Shown: positions 42,278 through 50,450, numbered from the stretch's first letter. The stretch is 64,000 nt of DNA from Arthrobacter sp. UNC362MFTsu5.1 (GCF_000685965.1 NZ_JMLE01000003.1:124001-188000); one strand, 5' to 3'. Program-made: numbers and translations. The notes: generated from the letters alone by a model not told the origin.

Positions 42278-42700
42278 TCACGGATTGTCGAGCGTTATTT
42301 CAGTGTGGATGATCACCGCGGAGCACTGGAATTGCGCGCTGCAGGTTTGCAGGTAAACCGACGCTGCGGCGGCACCCTCGTTGAACGCCATCATGGTTGG
42401 GACCACCCGGATGGTGACTGTCTGGGTCTGTTTGGTGCAGCTGAGCTGATCGTTCCCGCCGCCGCCTGCGATACGACCGTCGCTGACCCTTTGGGTGATC
42501 TGGACGACGGGTATTGCCATGACCAGGGCGGGGTCGGTGTCGCACACGAAGGTGACGGGAACATCCACCGCCGCGCCGTCGGCGACGAGGACTCCCGGGC
42601 CCGCGCTCACCAGCGTGGCGGGGGCTGCTTGCGCGGGGGTGGCCATGGCCACGAGGGTTGCGGCAAGAGCAGCGGCGAGGCAGCTTCTGGTGCCTAACAT
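42278..42700 (-). CDS. Small secreted protein of unknown function
   Basis: 140-residue protein with a clear Sec signal peptide (MLGTRSCLAAALAATLVAMATPAQA) and likely cleavage after Ala25. The mature part has two cysteine-containing segments (TFVCDTDPAL, QLSCTKQTQT and QTCSAQFQCSAV) and alternating beta-strand-like hydrophobicity, suggesting a small disulphide-bonded beta domain. No family recognised. It is monocistronic and oriented against the hydrolase; nothing shows its role. Confidence 0.7.
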   Translation of the reverse strand: MLGTRSCLAAALAATLVAMATPAQAAPATLVSAGPGVLVADGAAVDVPVTFVCDTDPALVMAIPVVQITQRVSDGRIAGGGGNDQLSCTKQTQTVTIRVVPTMMAFNEGAAAASVYLQTCSAQFQCSAVIIHTEITLDNP

Positions 42701-42890
42701 CAGGTTCTCCCTTGAATGGAAGCGTGGCGTCCTGCGTTCCGCATTGTCGGCCAGTGCGGTGACTGGGCGTCTTGTAGGTACGGGGCGAAGCCCCTGACGG
42801 CAGCGCCGTTCCGGGCGCCGCCTGATGCGGCCGAAAGTCCGGTTGGCCGTAGATTACCGACTACCCGCCTGCGAGACAACGGTTAACGCA

Positions 42891-42926
42891 AACGGGCGAC
42901 GGCGGGAGGTCCCGCCGTCGCCCGTT
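42891..42926 (-). terminator. GC-rich hairpin, copy 4 of the dispersed family
   Basis: Perfect 16-bp stem AACGGGCGACGGCGGG with loop AGGT and its complement, 9 bases downstream of the aldehyde dehydrogenase stop. It carries the flank ACGCAAACGG shared with other copies. Confidence 0.75.
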
Positions 42927-42934
42927 CCCGGCCT

Positions 42935-44425
42935 TTAGCCGTGGTTGTACATGATGTGTTTGGTGCGGGAGAAGTCTTCGAGGGCGTAGGCGGAGAGGTC
43001 CCGGCCGTAGCCGGAGCCCTTGAAGCCGCCCCAGGGCATTTCGTTGGCGATGACCAAATGGGAGTTGACCCAGACGGTGCCGAAGTCGAGCCGTCGGGGG
43101 ACGGAGAGGGCGCGGGCGGCGTTGGTGGACCAGACCGAGGCCGCGAGGCCGTACACGGTTTCGTTGGCGCGGGTGATGGCTTCCTCGTCGGTGCTGAAGG
43201 TTTCCACCGATACCACCGGGCCGAAGATTTCGGTGCTGGTGATCGCGGCGCTGGCGGGCACGTTGGTCACCACGGTGGGTTCGATGAAGTAGCCGGGGCC
43301 CTCGATGGCGTTGCCGCCGACGGCGATGGTCAGGCCGTCGTTGCGGACGTCCTGGAGGGCGGCGAGGACCCTGTCGTAATGGGCTTTGGAGATCATGGAG
43401 CCGATTTCGGCGTCGCCCGCGCCGGGGGTGCCGACGGTGATTTCGCTGACCTCCCGGACGAGCAGTTCGGTGAACTTCGCGGCGACTGATTCGTGGACGA
43501 GGACCCGGCAGGCGGAGCCGCATTCCTGCCCGCCGTTCCAGAATCCGGCGGAGCGGACGCCTTTGGCGGCGGCTTCGAGGTCGGCGTCGTCGAAGACGAC
43601 CACGGGTGCTTTGCCGCCGAGTTCCAGGTGGACGCGTTTGACGGTGTTCGCTGCGCTGGCGGCGACTTGCTGGCCGCTGCCGACGCTGCCGGTGATGGCG
43701 ACGAGGTCCACGTCGGGGTGTTCGGAGATCCGGTGTCCTGTCACGCGGCCGGAGCCGGTGACGATGTTGAGGACACCGGCGGGGATTTCGGCGGCGATGA
43801 GTTCGGCGAGTTTGAGCGTGCTCAGGGGTGTCTGCTCGGAGGGTTTGAGGACCAGGGTGTTTCCGGCGCCGAGGATCGGTGCGATTTTCCAGGCGGCCAT
43901 CAGCAGCGGGTAGTTCCACGGGGTGATGACGCCGACGACTCCGACGGGTTCGCGGAGGATCACGGAGGTGTGGTTTTCCGCGTAGTCGCCCGCGCCGGGG
44001 GTGTTGAAGGTGCGGGCGGCGCCGGCGGAGAACCGGAAGGTGTCGATCGCGCTGGAGATGTCGTCTTCGGCCACGGCACCGGGTTTGCCGGTGTTCGCCG
44101 CTTCCAGGGTTTCGAGGAGTTCGCGGTTGGCCTCGATGACGTCCGCGATGCGGAGCAGAACCGCGGAACGGTCCTGGGGAGTCTTTGCTGCCCAGCCGGC
44201 CTTGGCCGCGAGGGCAGCCGCGACCGCGGCGTCGACGTCCTCCACGGACCCGCCCGGGACCTGCATCAGGACCTCTTCGGTGGCCGGGTTCACCACCTCG
44301 ACCGTTGCGTCCGAGGTGGAGGGGATGAACGCCCCGCCGATGAACTGGCCGAACGGCGGCAGCGACGCCGCGGGCGCGGCTGCCGCCCTGCGGACGGTGA
44401 ACAATGCTGTGTCTGTGGCGGTCAT
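42935..44425 (-). CDS. Aldehyde dehydrogenase (betaine/aminobutyraldehyde dehydrogenase-like)
   Basis: NAD-dependent aldehyde dehydrogenase of 496 residues. Motifs: NYPLLMAAWKIAPILGAGNTLVLKPSEQTPLS, active-site Glu in HLELGGKAPVVVFDDADLEA and catalytic Cys in WNGGQECGSACRVLV (QECGS), plus EIFGPVVSVETFS. The form resembles 4-aminobutyraldehyde or betaine aldehyde dehydrogenases. Last gene of the operon started by the amine-oxidase-like flavoprotein, consistent with oxidising the aldehyde an amine oxidase would make. ATG at 44425. Confidence 0.88.
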   Translation of the reverse strand: MTATDTALFTVRRAAAAPAASLPPFGQFIGGAFIPSTSDATVEVVNPATEEVLMQVPGGSVEDVDAAVAAALAAKAGWAAKTPQDRSAVLLRIADVIEANRELLETLEAANTGKPGAVAEDDISSAIDTFRFSAGAARTFNTPGAGDYAENHTSVILREPVGVVGVITPWNYPLLMAAWKIAPILGAGNTLVLKPSEQTPLSTLKLAELIAAEIPAGVLNIVTGSGRVTGHRISEHPDVDLVAITGSVGSGQQVAASAANTVKRVHLELGGKAPVVVFDDADLEAAAKGVRSAGFWNGGQECGSACRVLVHESVAAKFTELLVREVSEITVGTPGAGDAEIGSMISKAHYDRVLAALQDVRNDGLTIAVGGNAIEGPGYFIEPTVVTNVPASAAITSTEIFGPVVSVETFSTDEEAITRANETVYGLAASVWSTNAARALSVPRRLDFGTVWVNSHLVIANEMPWGGFKGSGYGRDLSAYALEDFSRTKHIMYNHG

Positions 44426-44447
44426 GGTTTTCCTGGAGTCCTGTCTC

Positions 44448-45335
44448 TTACTTCTGGTTCAGGGCGGTAAGGGCGTTCTTGACCCGGGCGAGGTCCGCGT
44501 CGTTGAGGTCGGCCGTGGGGCGGCGGGGTGAGCCGGCGGGCAGGCCCTGCAGGGTCAGGCCGGCTTTGACGGACTGGATGAACGGGACGGAGAGGAGCGC
44601 GTCGATGACGGGGTAGAGCTGCTTCCACAGTTTCAGGGCGCCGGCGAGGTCGCCCTCGGCGATGCGGCGGCTGACGGCGACGATTTCGTTGGGGACGACG
44701 TTCGCGGTGCCCGCCATCACGCCGGCGGCGCCTTCGGCCAGGGCGCTGTACAGGTAGGCGTCCCAGCCGATGAAGGTGCCGATGACGTCGCTGTGGTGGT
44801 GGATCAGCTGCAGTGCCTGTTCCCAGTTCGCGGACGAGTCCTTGATGTACAGGATGTTCTCCACGTCCTCGGCCAGGGAGCGGACGGTGGCCGGGTCCAG
44901 GTTGACCCCGGTGACGGCCGGGATGTTGTAGAGCATCACCGGGATGCTCACCGAGCGGGCGACGTCCTTGATGTAGGTGACGGTCTCTTCCAGGGAGAGC
45001 GGCTCGTAGTAGGGCGTGATCAGCATGAGCACGTCCGCGCCCGCCTTCTCGGCGGCCTGGGAGAGGCGGATGGCTTCGGCGGTGGAGGTGGCGCCGGTGT
45101 TGGCGATGACCGGGACCCGGCCGGCCGCCTGCTCGATGACCGTGTTGATCAGGAGCAGGCGCTCCTCCGAGGACAAAGCGCCGACCTCGCCGGTCGATCC
45201 GGCCGCGACGACGCCGTCCACGCCGGCGTCGATGGAGCGGTCAACGATCCGCCGCAGGGTATCGACGTCGATGGTTTCGTCCTGGTTGAACGGGGTGGAC
45301 AGAGCGGTGAGGACGCCTTTGAGTTGCGTTGTCAT
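44448..45335 (-). CDS. DapA-family aldolase (dihydrodipicolinate synthase-like)
   Basis: Class I Schiff-base aldolase/synthase of 295 residues. N-terminus GVLTALSTPFNQDETIDVDTLRRIVDRSIDAGVDGVVAAGSTGEVGALSSEER has the GSTGE motif, MLYNIPAVTG carries the catalytic Tyr, and NILYIKDSSANWEQAL carries the Schiff-base Lys. DapA itself, N-acetylneuraminate lyase, KDG aldolase and 4-hydroxy-oxo-acid aldolases share these; the substrate is not clear. Lying between an amine-oxidase-like gene and an aldehyde dehydrogenase, lysine biosynthesis is unlikely and a catabolic C-C cleavage or condensation step is more plausible. Confidence 0.86.
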   Translation of the reverse strand: MTTQLKGVLTALSTPFNQDETIDVDTLRRIVDRSIDAGVDGVVAAGSTGEVGALSSEERLLLINTVIEQAAGRVPVIANTGATSTAEAIRLSQAAEKAGADVLMLITPYYEPLSLEETVTYIKDVARSVSIPVMLYNIPAVTGVNLDPATVRSLAEDVENILYIKDSSANWEQALQLIHHHSDVIGTFIGWDAYLYSALAEGAAGVMAGTANVVPNEIVAVSRRIAEGDLAGALKLWKQLYPVIDALLSVPFIQSVKAGLTLQGLPAGSPRRPTADLNDADLARVKNALTALNQK

Positions 45336-45388
45336 GGTGGGTTGTTCTCCTTGGTGGTGTTGGTTCGAGGGCGGGCGCAGGGGCCGGA

Positions 45389-46780
45389 TCAGGTGCCTGC
45401 GGCCAGGCGCAGGGTGGGGGCAGCGGCCCGCTGCTTATCGGTGGCGAGCAGGCTGGCGGCTTCCTGGGCTGCGGAGAAGCCGGTGGTGATGGAGCTTTCG
45501 GTGTAGAGGGTGCCGAGGAAGTCTCCGGCCAGGAACACCCGGTCCGTGCCGCGCATGAGCGTGGACTGGAGCTTGGCCCGGCCGGGGAAGCAGTACGGGG
45601 ACGCGACCTTCCAGCGGTCCGTTTTGGCTTCGACGACGCTGTCGGCGAAGCCGTGGCCGAGGACCTGGTCCAGGTCGGCCAGGTGGGTGGCGATCACTTC
45701 CTCATCGCTCTTCTCCAGCAGCGCCTTGCCCAGGGCGGCCGGGGAGAAGGTCATGAAGGACCCGCCGGGCTTCCGCACGGATTCGGAACCACGGACGATG
45801 CTCGCCTGGTTCAGGGCGATCGCGAACGAACGCTTCGGGGCGGCGATGGCGTAGATGTCATCCCAGGGCTTGGCCGTTGTCTCGTTGGTCAGGAACGCGG
45901 TGCTGACGTGCGGGCCGTATTTGATCTGGGACAGGGCGCCGCGCAGGTCTTCCGGGAGGTCCACGCCGATCTTGTGCGAGACATCAGCGGTGGTCGCCAG
46001 GACCACGGCGCGGGCCTCGACTTCACGGTCCACACCGCCCTGGCTGTAGCGGACCAGCACGGAGTTCTTCCGGTGGATCACTTCCTGCACGGTGGCGCCG
46101 AGCTGGACCCGGTCCCCGAGGGCGGCCGCGATGGACTCGGTCAGGGTGGAAGGGCCGCCCACGATGCCCTGGCTCAGGCCCTGCCCGATGCCCAGGACCA
46201 GGCTGAAGTACCCGATGCCGGCGCCGGCGGAGATCTGGTCCATGTCCCCGGCCGAGCGGGTGACGGTGGTCTTGAACAGGGCCGCCGCGTCCTCGGACAG
46301 GTTTCCGATGAAGTCCTGGAATGAGCTGTCGTTCTCGAAGTCATAGATGCGCTGCTGCCGCATCGCACCGGATTCACCCGAACGCTTCCGCACCACACCG
46401 GTGTACTTGGCGACGCCGGCAACGACCTTCATTCCAGCCTTCAGGGTGTCGATCCGCGAGGTCAGGGACATCGGGATGCGGAACGGATAGGTGGCGATGT
46501 GCCCTTCACGGATGAACTTCCCGTTCATGGACAGGGCCTGCAGCGAACCGGGGATCTGGACGGCCGTCACGCCGACTTCATTGAGCAAGGCGTCCGTGGA
46601 GGAACCGGCCCCGGCGAAGACGTGGCCGCCCCAGTTCAACCAGTACGCGCCCCGCCGCTCCGAGCGGATCCGCCCGCCCACACGCCCGGCTGATTCCAGC
46701 ACCACGGAATCCCAGTGCCGCAGCCTCCAGGCCGCCGATAGTCCGGCGAGGCCGCCACCGACAATAACTACGTCTTTCAT
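45389..46780 (-). CDS. FAD-dependent amine-oxidase/protoporphyrinogen-oxidase-like protein
   Basis: Flavoprotein of 463 residues. ADP-binding site VIVGGGLAGLSAAWRLRHW (about 5-23), then SVVLESAGRVGGRIRSERRGAYWLNWGGHVF (GGRIRS) and the C-terminal FAD-contact TDRVFLAGDFLGTLYTESSITTGFSAAQEAASLL. The C-terminal flavin-contact segment has no SGC-type cysteine, so covalent FAD as in MAO is unlikely. Could be a polyamine/monoamine oxidase or another amine- or cyclic-substrate dehydrogenase. AAGGAAG precedes the ATG. First gene of a three-gene operon with DapA and ALDH; the 41-bp regulatory repeat lies about 160 bases upstream. Confidence 0.84.
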   Translation of the reverse strand: MKDVVIVGGGLAGLSAAWRLRHWDSVVLESAGRVGGRIRSERRGAYWLNWGGHVFAGAGSSTDALLNEVGVTAVQIPGSLQALSMNGKFIREGHIATYPFRIPMSLTSRIDTLKAGMKVVAGVAKYTGVVRKRSGESGAMRQQRIYDFENDSSFQDFIGNLSEDAAALFKTTVTRSAGDMDQISAGAGIGYFSLVLGIGQGLSQGIVGGPSTLTESIAAALGDRVQLGATVQEVIHRKNSVLVRYSQGGVDREVEARAVVLATTADVSHKIGVDLPEDLRGALSQIKYGPHVSTAFLTNETTAKPWDDIYAIAAPKRSFAIALNQASIVRGSESVRKPGGSFMTFSPAALGKALLEKSDEEVIATHLADLDQVLGHGFADSVVEAKTDRWKVASPYCFPGRAKLQSTLMRGTDRVFLAGDFLGTLYTESSITTGFSAAQEAASLLATDKQRAAAPTLRLAAGT

Positions 46781-46838
46781 GATCTTCCTTCTTTATGGCG
46801 GATCCGTCACCCCGTTCGCGGCGTCACGGCCGAGTGGG

Positions 46839-46856
46839 GTGTGAGTGTGAGTGTGA
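46839..46856. repeat. Triplicated hexamer GTGTGA
   Basis: Three perfect tandem GTGTGA units in the 5' region of the amine-oxidase operon. Short repeat of unknown effect. Confidence 0.8.
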
Positions 46857-46935
46857 GGTTACGTTTGTGTGTTGCTTACTTCGCTGGCCAGGGGCGTCGA
46901 TGGCCGTGGCCGGAAGTTGATGTAGGTCACATCTA

Positions 46936-46976
46936 AAAGATACATCATTGTATGATTAATGCAATAGCCTTTTGGG
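46936..46976. promoter_or_regulatory. 41-bp promoter/operator repeat, copy 1
   Basis: This 41-bp stretch matches 48550-48590 at 40 of 41 positions. It contains ATACA-TCAT-TGTAT (46940-46953), an exact inverted repeat, and on the - strand TTGCAT and TATCTT about 16 bases apart, resembling -35 and -10. It precedes the amine-oxidase operon and fits a site for the GntR regulator at 49366. Confidence 0.78.
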
Positions 46977-47019
46977 CGTGAGGTTGCTTGGCGGAACGGT
47001 TGGGCCTTGCGCGCGGCTC

Positions 47020-48357
47020 TTAGTGCGCGTAGCCTGCAGCCGCCTCGGTGAGGGTCTTCCCCTTCGTTTCCGGAGCCAGCCACTGGGAGAGCGCTGCGCC
47101 GACGAAGGCGACTCCGGCGGCGATCAGCATGGTGGGGCCGGCGCCGAGGCTCTCCATCGACATCGGGAGGAGGAAGATGCCGATGCCTGCTCCGACCCTG
47201 CTGACGGCGGCCGCGAAGCCTGTTCCGATTCCGCGGATCTCGGTCGGGAGGACCTCGCCCGGGTAGACGTTGGTCAACGTGTTGTACCCCGCGTTGAAGA
47301 ACGAGAAGACCAGGAAGAGGATGAGCACAACGAGCGCCGGCGCGCCGGCCCACAGTCCGATAATCGCGAGGACGGCGGCGCACAGCCACTGCGGCGGGAC
47401 GGTCAGCGTGCGGCGGCCGACCTTTTCGATCAACAGGAACGTGACCACGACCCCGGCCAGGGCGACGGCGGAGAGGCCGACTCCGCCAGCGAGTCCGCCT
47501 GCGAGGCCGTACTGCTGCAACACGCTGTCGGCAAAGGTGGCGATGGCGAAGTACGGTGTCACGGCACAGAACCAGAACGCGGAGATGAACAGTGTGGAGC
47601 GCCAGTACTGCTTGGAGAACAGCATCCCGAAGCTGCCCTTGCGGACGTCTTCGTGCTGGACGTCGTCGAGCGCGTCGTCGGGCATGTACTTGGCGGCGAG
47701 GGCGCGGGCCTCGTCCTTGCGGCCCACGCTCCACAGCCAGCGCGGTGACTCCGGCATGCCGAGCCGGGCGAGGAACAGGACCACCGCGATGAAGGTGCTC
47801 GTCCCCAGGATGAAGTGCCAGCTCAGGTCGGTGTACTCATTCAGCAGATGGCCGATGACGAAGGCGATCATAAAGCCGGCGTACCAGGCGATCCCCATCG
47901 CGGCCATTAGCCGCCCGCGCAGGTGGGTGGGCGAGAACTCGGCCATCAGGGGCCAACCGACCGCGTACTCGGTACCGATCGCGATGCCCATCAGCAGCCG
48001 CACCACAATGAGCAGTATCGGTGAGTCGACGAAGAACTGCATTCCCGACGCGACAGCGAATAGTCCGATGTCGAACATGAAAATCGGCTTGCGGCCCCAC
48101 TTGTCGGCCGCCCAGCCACCGATCGGTGCGCCAATCAGAATGCCAACCAGTGCGGCAGCGGCGATCAGTCCCTGCCAAAAGGCGGTGAGCTGCAGATCCT
48201 CGGCCATCCGTCCCGAGACCGGTCCGATGATGCCGAGGACATAGCCGTCCAGGACCATGCCGCCGATCAAGACGGTGACCATCCTGACCAGGAAGCGTCG
48301 CTTATTTACGGCTGACGCGCCCCCTTGATGCCCGATTGCATTATCTATGGCTGACAT
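47020..48357 (-). CDS. MFS transporter
   Basis: Twelve-helix major facilitator protein of 445 residues. MFS signatures: GGWAADKWGRKPIFMFDIGL (loop 2-3), GMPESPRWLWSVGRKDEARALAAKYM (mid-loop) and PGEVLPTEIRGIGTGFAAAVSRVGAGIG. The PESPRWL motif occurs in the sugar/organic ion porter branches. Under control of the second copy of the 41-bp repeat, it likely imports the substrate metabolised by the amine-oxidase/DapA/ALDH operon. ATG at 48357. Substrate unproven. Confidence 0.9.
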   Translation of the reverse strand: MSAIDNAIGHQGGASAVNKRRFLVRMVTVLIGGMVLDGYVLGIIGPVSGRMAEDLQLTAFWQGLIAAAALVGILIGAPIGGWAADKWGRKPIFMFDIGLFAVASGMQFFVDSPILLIVVRLLMGIAIGTEYAVGWPLMAEFSPTHLRGRLMAAMGIAWYAGFMIAFVIGHLLNEYTDLSWHFILGTSTFIAVVLFLARLGMPESPRWLWSVGRKDEARALAAKYMPDDALDDVQHEDVRKGSFGMLFSKQYWRSTLFISAFWFCAVTPYFAIATFADSVLQQYGLAGGLAGGVGLSAVALAGVVVTFLLIEKVGRRTLTVPPQWLCAAVLAIIGLWAGAPALVVLILFLVFSFFNAGYNTLTNVYPGEVLPTEIRGIGTGFAAAVSRVGAGIGIFLLPMSMESLGAGPTMLIAAGVAFVGAALSQWLAPETKGKTLTEAAAGYAH

Positions 48358-48549
48358 TTGTCACTCCTGACGATTGGGTGGATGACATGGGTTGTGTCGC
48401 GTTCATCAGTGCTCCTGATTCGTCCGCAGTGGGCCGTATCTGTCGTGGGACAGAAGGGTCGCCGACCCCGCTTAACCGGGGCGGGTGCGTATATCGAAAA
48501 TCTGCTTGGGTACGCGTCTTGTTGATTGAAGAACGTGACCCACACCACT

Positions 48550-48590
48550 AAAGATACATCATTGTATGATTAATGCAATAGCTTTTTGGG
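48550..48590. promoter_or_regulatory. 41-bp promoter/operator repeat, copy 2
   Basis: Second copy of the repeat found at 46936, one mismatch (C to T at 48583). Inverted repeat ATACA-TCAT-TGTAT at 48554-48567. It lies about 190 bases before the MFS start. Confidence 0.78.
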
Positions 48591-48594
48591 AACC

Positions 48595-48623
48595 AAAAAA
48601 CCCGCGTCAAGCTGACGCGGGTT
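48595..48623 (-). terminator. Rho-independent terminator of the GntR-Cache operon
   Basis: On the - strand AACCCGCGTCA pairs with TGACGCGGGTT around a three-base loop and runs into T6, 19 bases after the Cache-protein stop. It is the clearest intrinsic terminator in the window. Confidence 0.92.
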
Positions 48624-48641
48624 CCGGTGGCCTTCTGGCGC

Positions 48642-49364
48642 CTATTTCTTGAGGCTGATCAGCTTCCAGGGCAGGCGCGCGGGGCTGCCGGCGGGGGAGA
48701 CGTCGAGGGAAAGATCGGCCCGCTTCAGGTCTTCTTCCAGAAGCAGCGTGCCGGTTGCGATGCGTGCGTTGTTGGAGGCGATGACCCGGCCGTTGGGTCC
48801 GAGCAGGACCACCGCCGGGTCACGGAGCTGAAGCGCCCGGAGGAAGACTCCTTCGAGGTTCGCCAGAGTGAGGTCGCACCCAAGGATGTGGGTCCCTTGG
48901 GGGGTGGCGGCGGGGACGCAGAGGGTGATGATGCTGACGTTGATGCCGCCGAAGTCGACGTAGGGACCCACTGCCAGCGGGTGGCCGGCGGCGGAAGGAA
49001 GCGTGAACCATTCCCGTCCGGTGTAGTCGTAGTAGTTCAGCGAGTCCGGGTTGAGGTCGTGGGTGACGAAGCGGGGCTCGCCCTTGGGCTGTGCCCGCCA
49101 CCATTCCAGCCAATGCGGTGCCTCCGGGAGGCTGCCGGGGGCGTAGGCGATCCCGGCGCCGATGATGAGGTCCGAGTGCAGCTTGATGAAGTTCGCCAAG
49201 TCCTGCCGCAGGAACAGGTAGTCGCTCCGGCGGGGCACCCCGGACGCAGCTTGTGCCGCTGCGGTGACCGCGCCGGCGACTTCTTCGAGGTCCGCGAAGA
49301 CTGCGCTGATGCTGGAGGAGACGGTGTCGACCGTCCGTTGGAGGGCCTCGCTTACGGTTTCCAC
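48642..49364 (-). CDS. Soluble Cache/PDC sensor domain protein
   Basis: Protein of 240 residues with an N-terminal amphipathic helix (VETVSEALQRTVDTVSSSISAVFADLEEVAGAVTAAAQAA) followed by a Cache (PDC) fold: FIKLHSDLIIGAGIAYAP, YYDYTGREWFTLPSAAGHPLAVGPYVDFGGINVSIITLCVPA and GTHILGCDLTLANLEGVFLRAL. Cache domains are usually extracellular ligand sensors of chemoreceptors and kinases; here no transmembrane helix or signal peptide and no output domain is seen. GTG at 49364 is chosen with GAAGGAA 9 bases upstream (49373 is an alternative), one base after the GntR stop. Likely a cytosolic ligand-binding partner of that regulator. Confidence 0.8.
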   Translation of the reverse strand: METVSEALQRTVDTVSSSISAVFADLEEVAGAVTAAAQAASGVPRRSDYLFLRQDLANFIKLHSDLIIGAGIAYAPGSLPEAPHWLEWWRAQPKGEPRFVTHDLNPDSLNYYDYTGREWFTLPSAAGHPLAVGPYVDFGGINVSIITLCVPAATPQGTHILGCDLTLANLEGVFLRALQLRDPAVVLLGPNGRVIASNNARIATGTLLLEEDLKRADLSLDVSPAGSPARLPWKLISLKK

Positions 49365-49365
49365 G

Positions 49366-50142
49366 TCACACACTTCCTTCAGCCTGCATCGTCAGCCTGA
49401 GATGCTGCTCGATCAAATATTCCGTTCCGCTCCGGCTGTGATGCTCGGCCGCTGTGGCCGCTGCGTCGGCGTCCCGCTTTCGGATCGCCTCGACGATCGA
49501 CGCATGCTGTTCAACGAGGTCACCCTCGTTGCCTGGTTGGCCGGGGTCTCCCCACCAAAGGGTCATCAGCTCGGCTTCAAGCTGCAGCGTCGCCGAGGTC
49601 AGCCTGCTGGATTGGGAAGCGATGCTGATGGCCACATGGAACCGGGCGTCCATGCGCCGCCGTGCCCGTTCATCGGCGGTGTCCCGGTGGCGCGTCACCA
49701 GTTCTTCCAGATGCTCAACATTTTGAGGGTCTGCGCGGCCGGCGGCCAGCCGGGCGGACATGGATGAGATGCCGGCCGCCAGATCCCCGAGGTCTCGGAG
49801 GGCTTCAGTGCTGGTATCCCGGAGCTTGTGCTGCAGCTGCGTGTCCGTGAGTTCGATCTGCCGGCGGATGACGCTTCCGCCGCTGCGGCCGCGGCTGGTT
49901 TCGATGAGGCCCTTGGTCCGGAGGGCGGCAAGGGACTGGCGAAGGGTGATCGGCGAGATGCCCAGCTCTCCGGCAAGGACGGATTCCGTGGGTAGCCGGT
50001 CACCTTCGGTCAGGATGCCCATCAGGATTGCGGTTTCAATCTGGTACGAGACCTGGTCGGCGCGGCCCAGCCCCTCGGGCTCGCTGCCCCGCAGCAGCAA
50101 CAGAAGATCCAGTGAACGCGTGGACAGCGCCGTGCTCTGCAT
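49366..50142 (-). CDS. GntR family regulator (FCD-like)
   Basis: Transcription factor of 258 residues. Winged HTH: DQVSYQIETAILMGILTEGDRLPTESVLAGELGISPITLRQSLAALRTKGLIETSRGRSGGSVI (about 33-96) and helical C-terminal domain with LRDLGDLAAGISSMSARLAA, RRRMDARFHVAISIASQSSRL and EQHASIVEAIRKRDADAAATAAEHHSRSG (FCD metal-ligand pattern D/H...H). ATG at 50142 follows GGAGGG. The frame to 50313 is not used. Co-transcribed with the Cache protein and terminated at 48595. Candidate binder of the two 41-bp repeats. Confidence 0.88.
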   Translation of the reverse strand: MQSTALSTRSLDLLLLLRGSEPEGLGRADQVSYQIETAILMGILTEGDRLPTESVLAGELGISPITLRQSLAALRTKGLIETSRGRSGGSVIRRQIELTDTQLQHKLRDTSTEALRDLGDLAAGISSMSARLAAGRADPQNVEHLEELVTRHRDTADERARRRMDARFHVAISIASQSSRLTSATLQLEAELMTLWWGDPGQPGNEGDLVEQHASIVEAIRKRDADAAATAAEHHSRSGTEYLIEQHLRLTMQAEGSV

Positions 50143-50450
50143 TCCCGGGGCCCTCCTGCCGGTCCATCCGAAGCGGGAGGCGGCCGCCGTCGGCCGTTCC
50201 CTATTACCTTCAATCCTTGCATATTTCCGGTTTTGGGTGAGGGAACGGCCCGCGGCGGGGTAACCGAAGTTCGTAGTATTAAATCGGTGCGGGCCGGAAA
50301 CGGCGGAGAACAACCTGGATTAGTGCGCTGGCCGTGTTGGGCGCATGGCTCCCGGGAGTCATACCAATGGTTCAGGTGGCCCGTACTCAACGCAAAACGG
50401 ACGACGGCGGGAGGTCCCGCCGTCGTCCGCCCGCCGCCGTCTTCAGCCCG
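50143..50450. promoter_or_regulatory. Intergenic region upstream of gntR-type gene
   Basis: This 308-base gap carries an exact 10-bp inverted repeat GGCCGTTCCC (50192-50201) / GGGAACGGCC (50241-50250), which could be an autoregulatory site or cruciform, and the hairpin at 50398. No gene seen. Confidence 0.5.
50398..50429 (-). terminator. GC-rich hairpin, copy 5 of the dispersed family
   Basis: Perfect 14-bp stem CGGACGACGGCGGG with loop AGGT, 22 bases after the stop of the gene at 50451. It carries the flank ACGCAAAACGG. Confidence 0.72.

Larger units (their letters stand above)
48358..48641. promoter_or_regulatory. Region between MFS gene and Cache-protein gene
   Basis: The 284-base gap holds the MFS promoter with the second 41-bp repeat (48550-48590) and the terminator of the Cache-protein gene (48595-48623), only 4 bases apart. 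The remaining 190 bases form a long 5' leader for the MFS gene with no gene seen. Confidence 0.6.

Noticed and set aside
46839..46856. Triplicated GTGTGA as a phase-variation tract
   Set aside because: Only three units, likely too short to slip often, and outside coding sequence.
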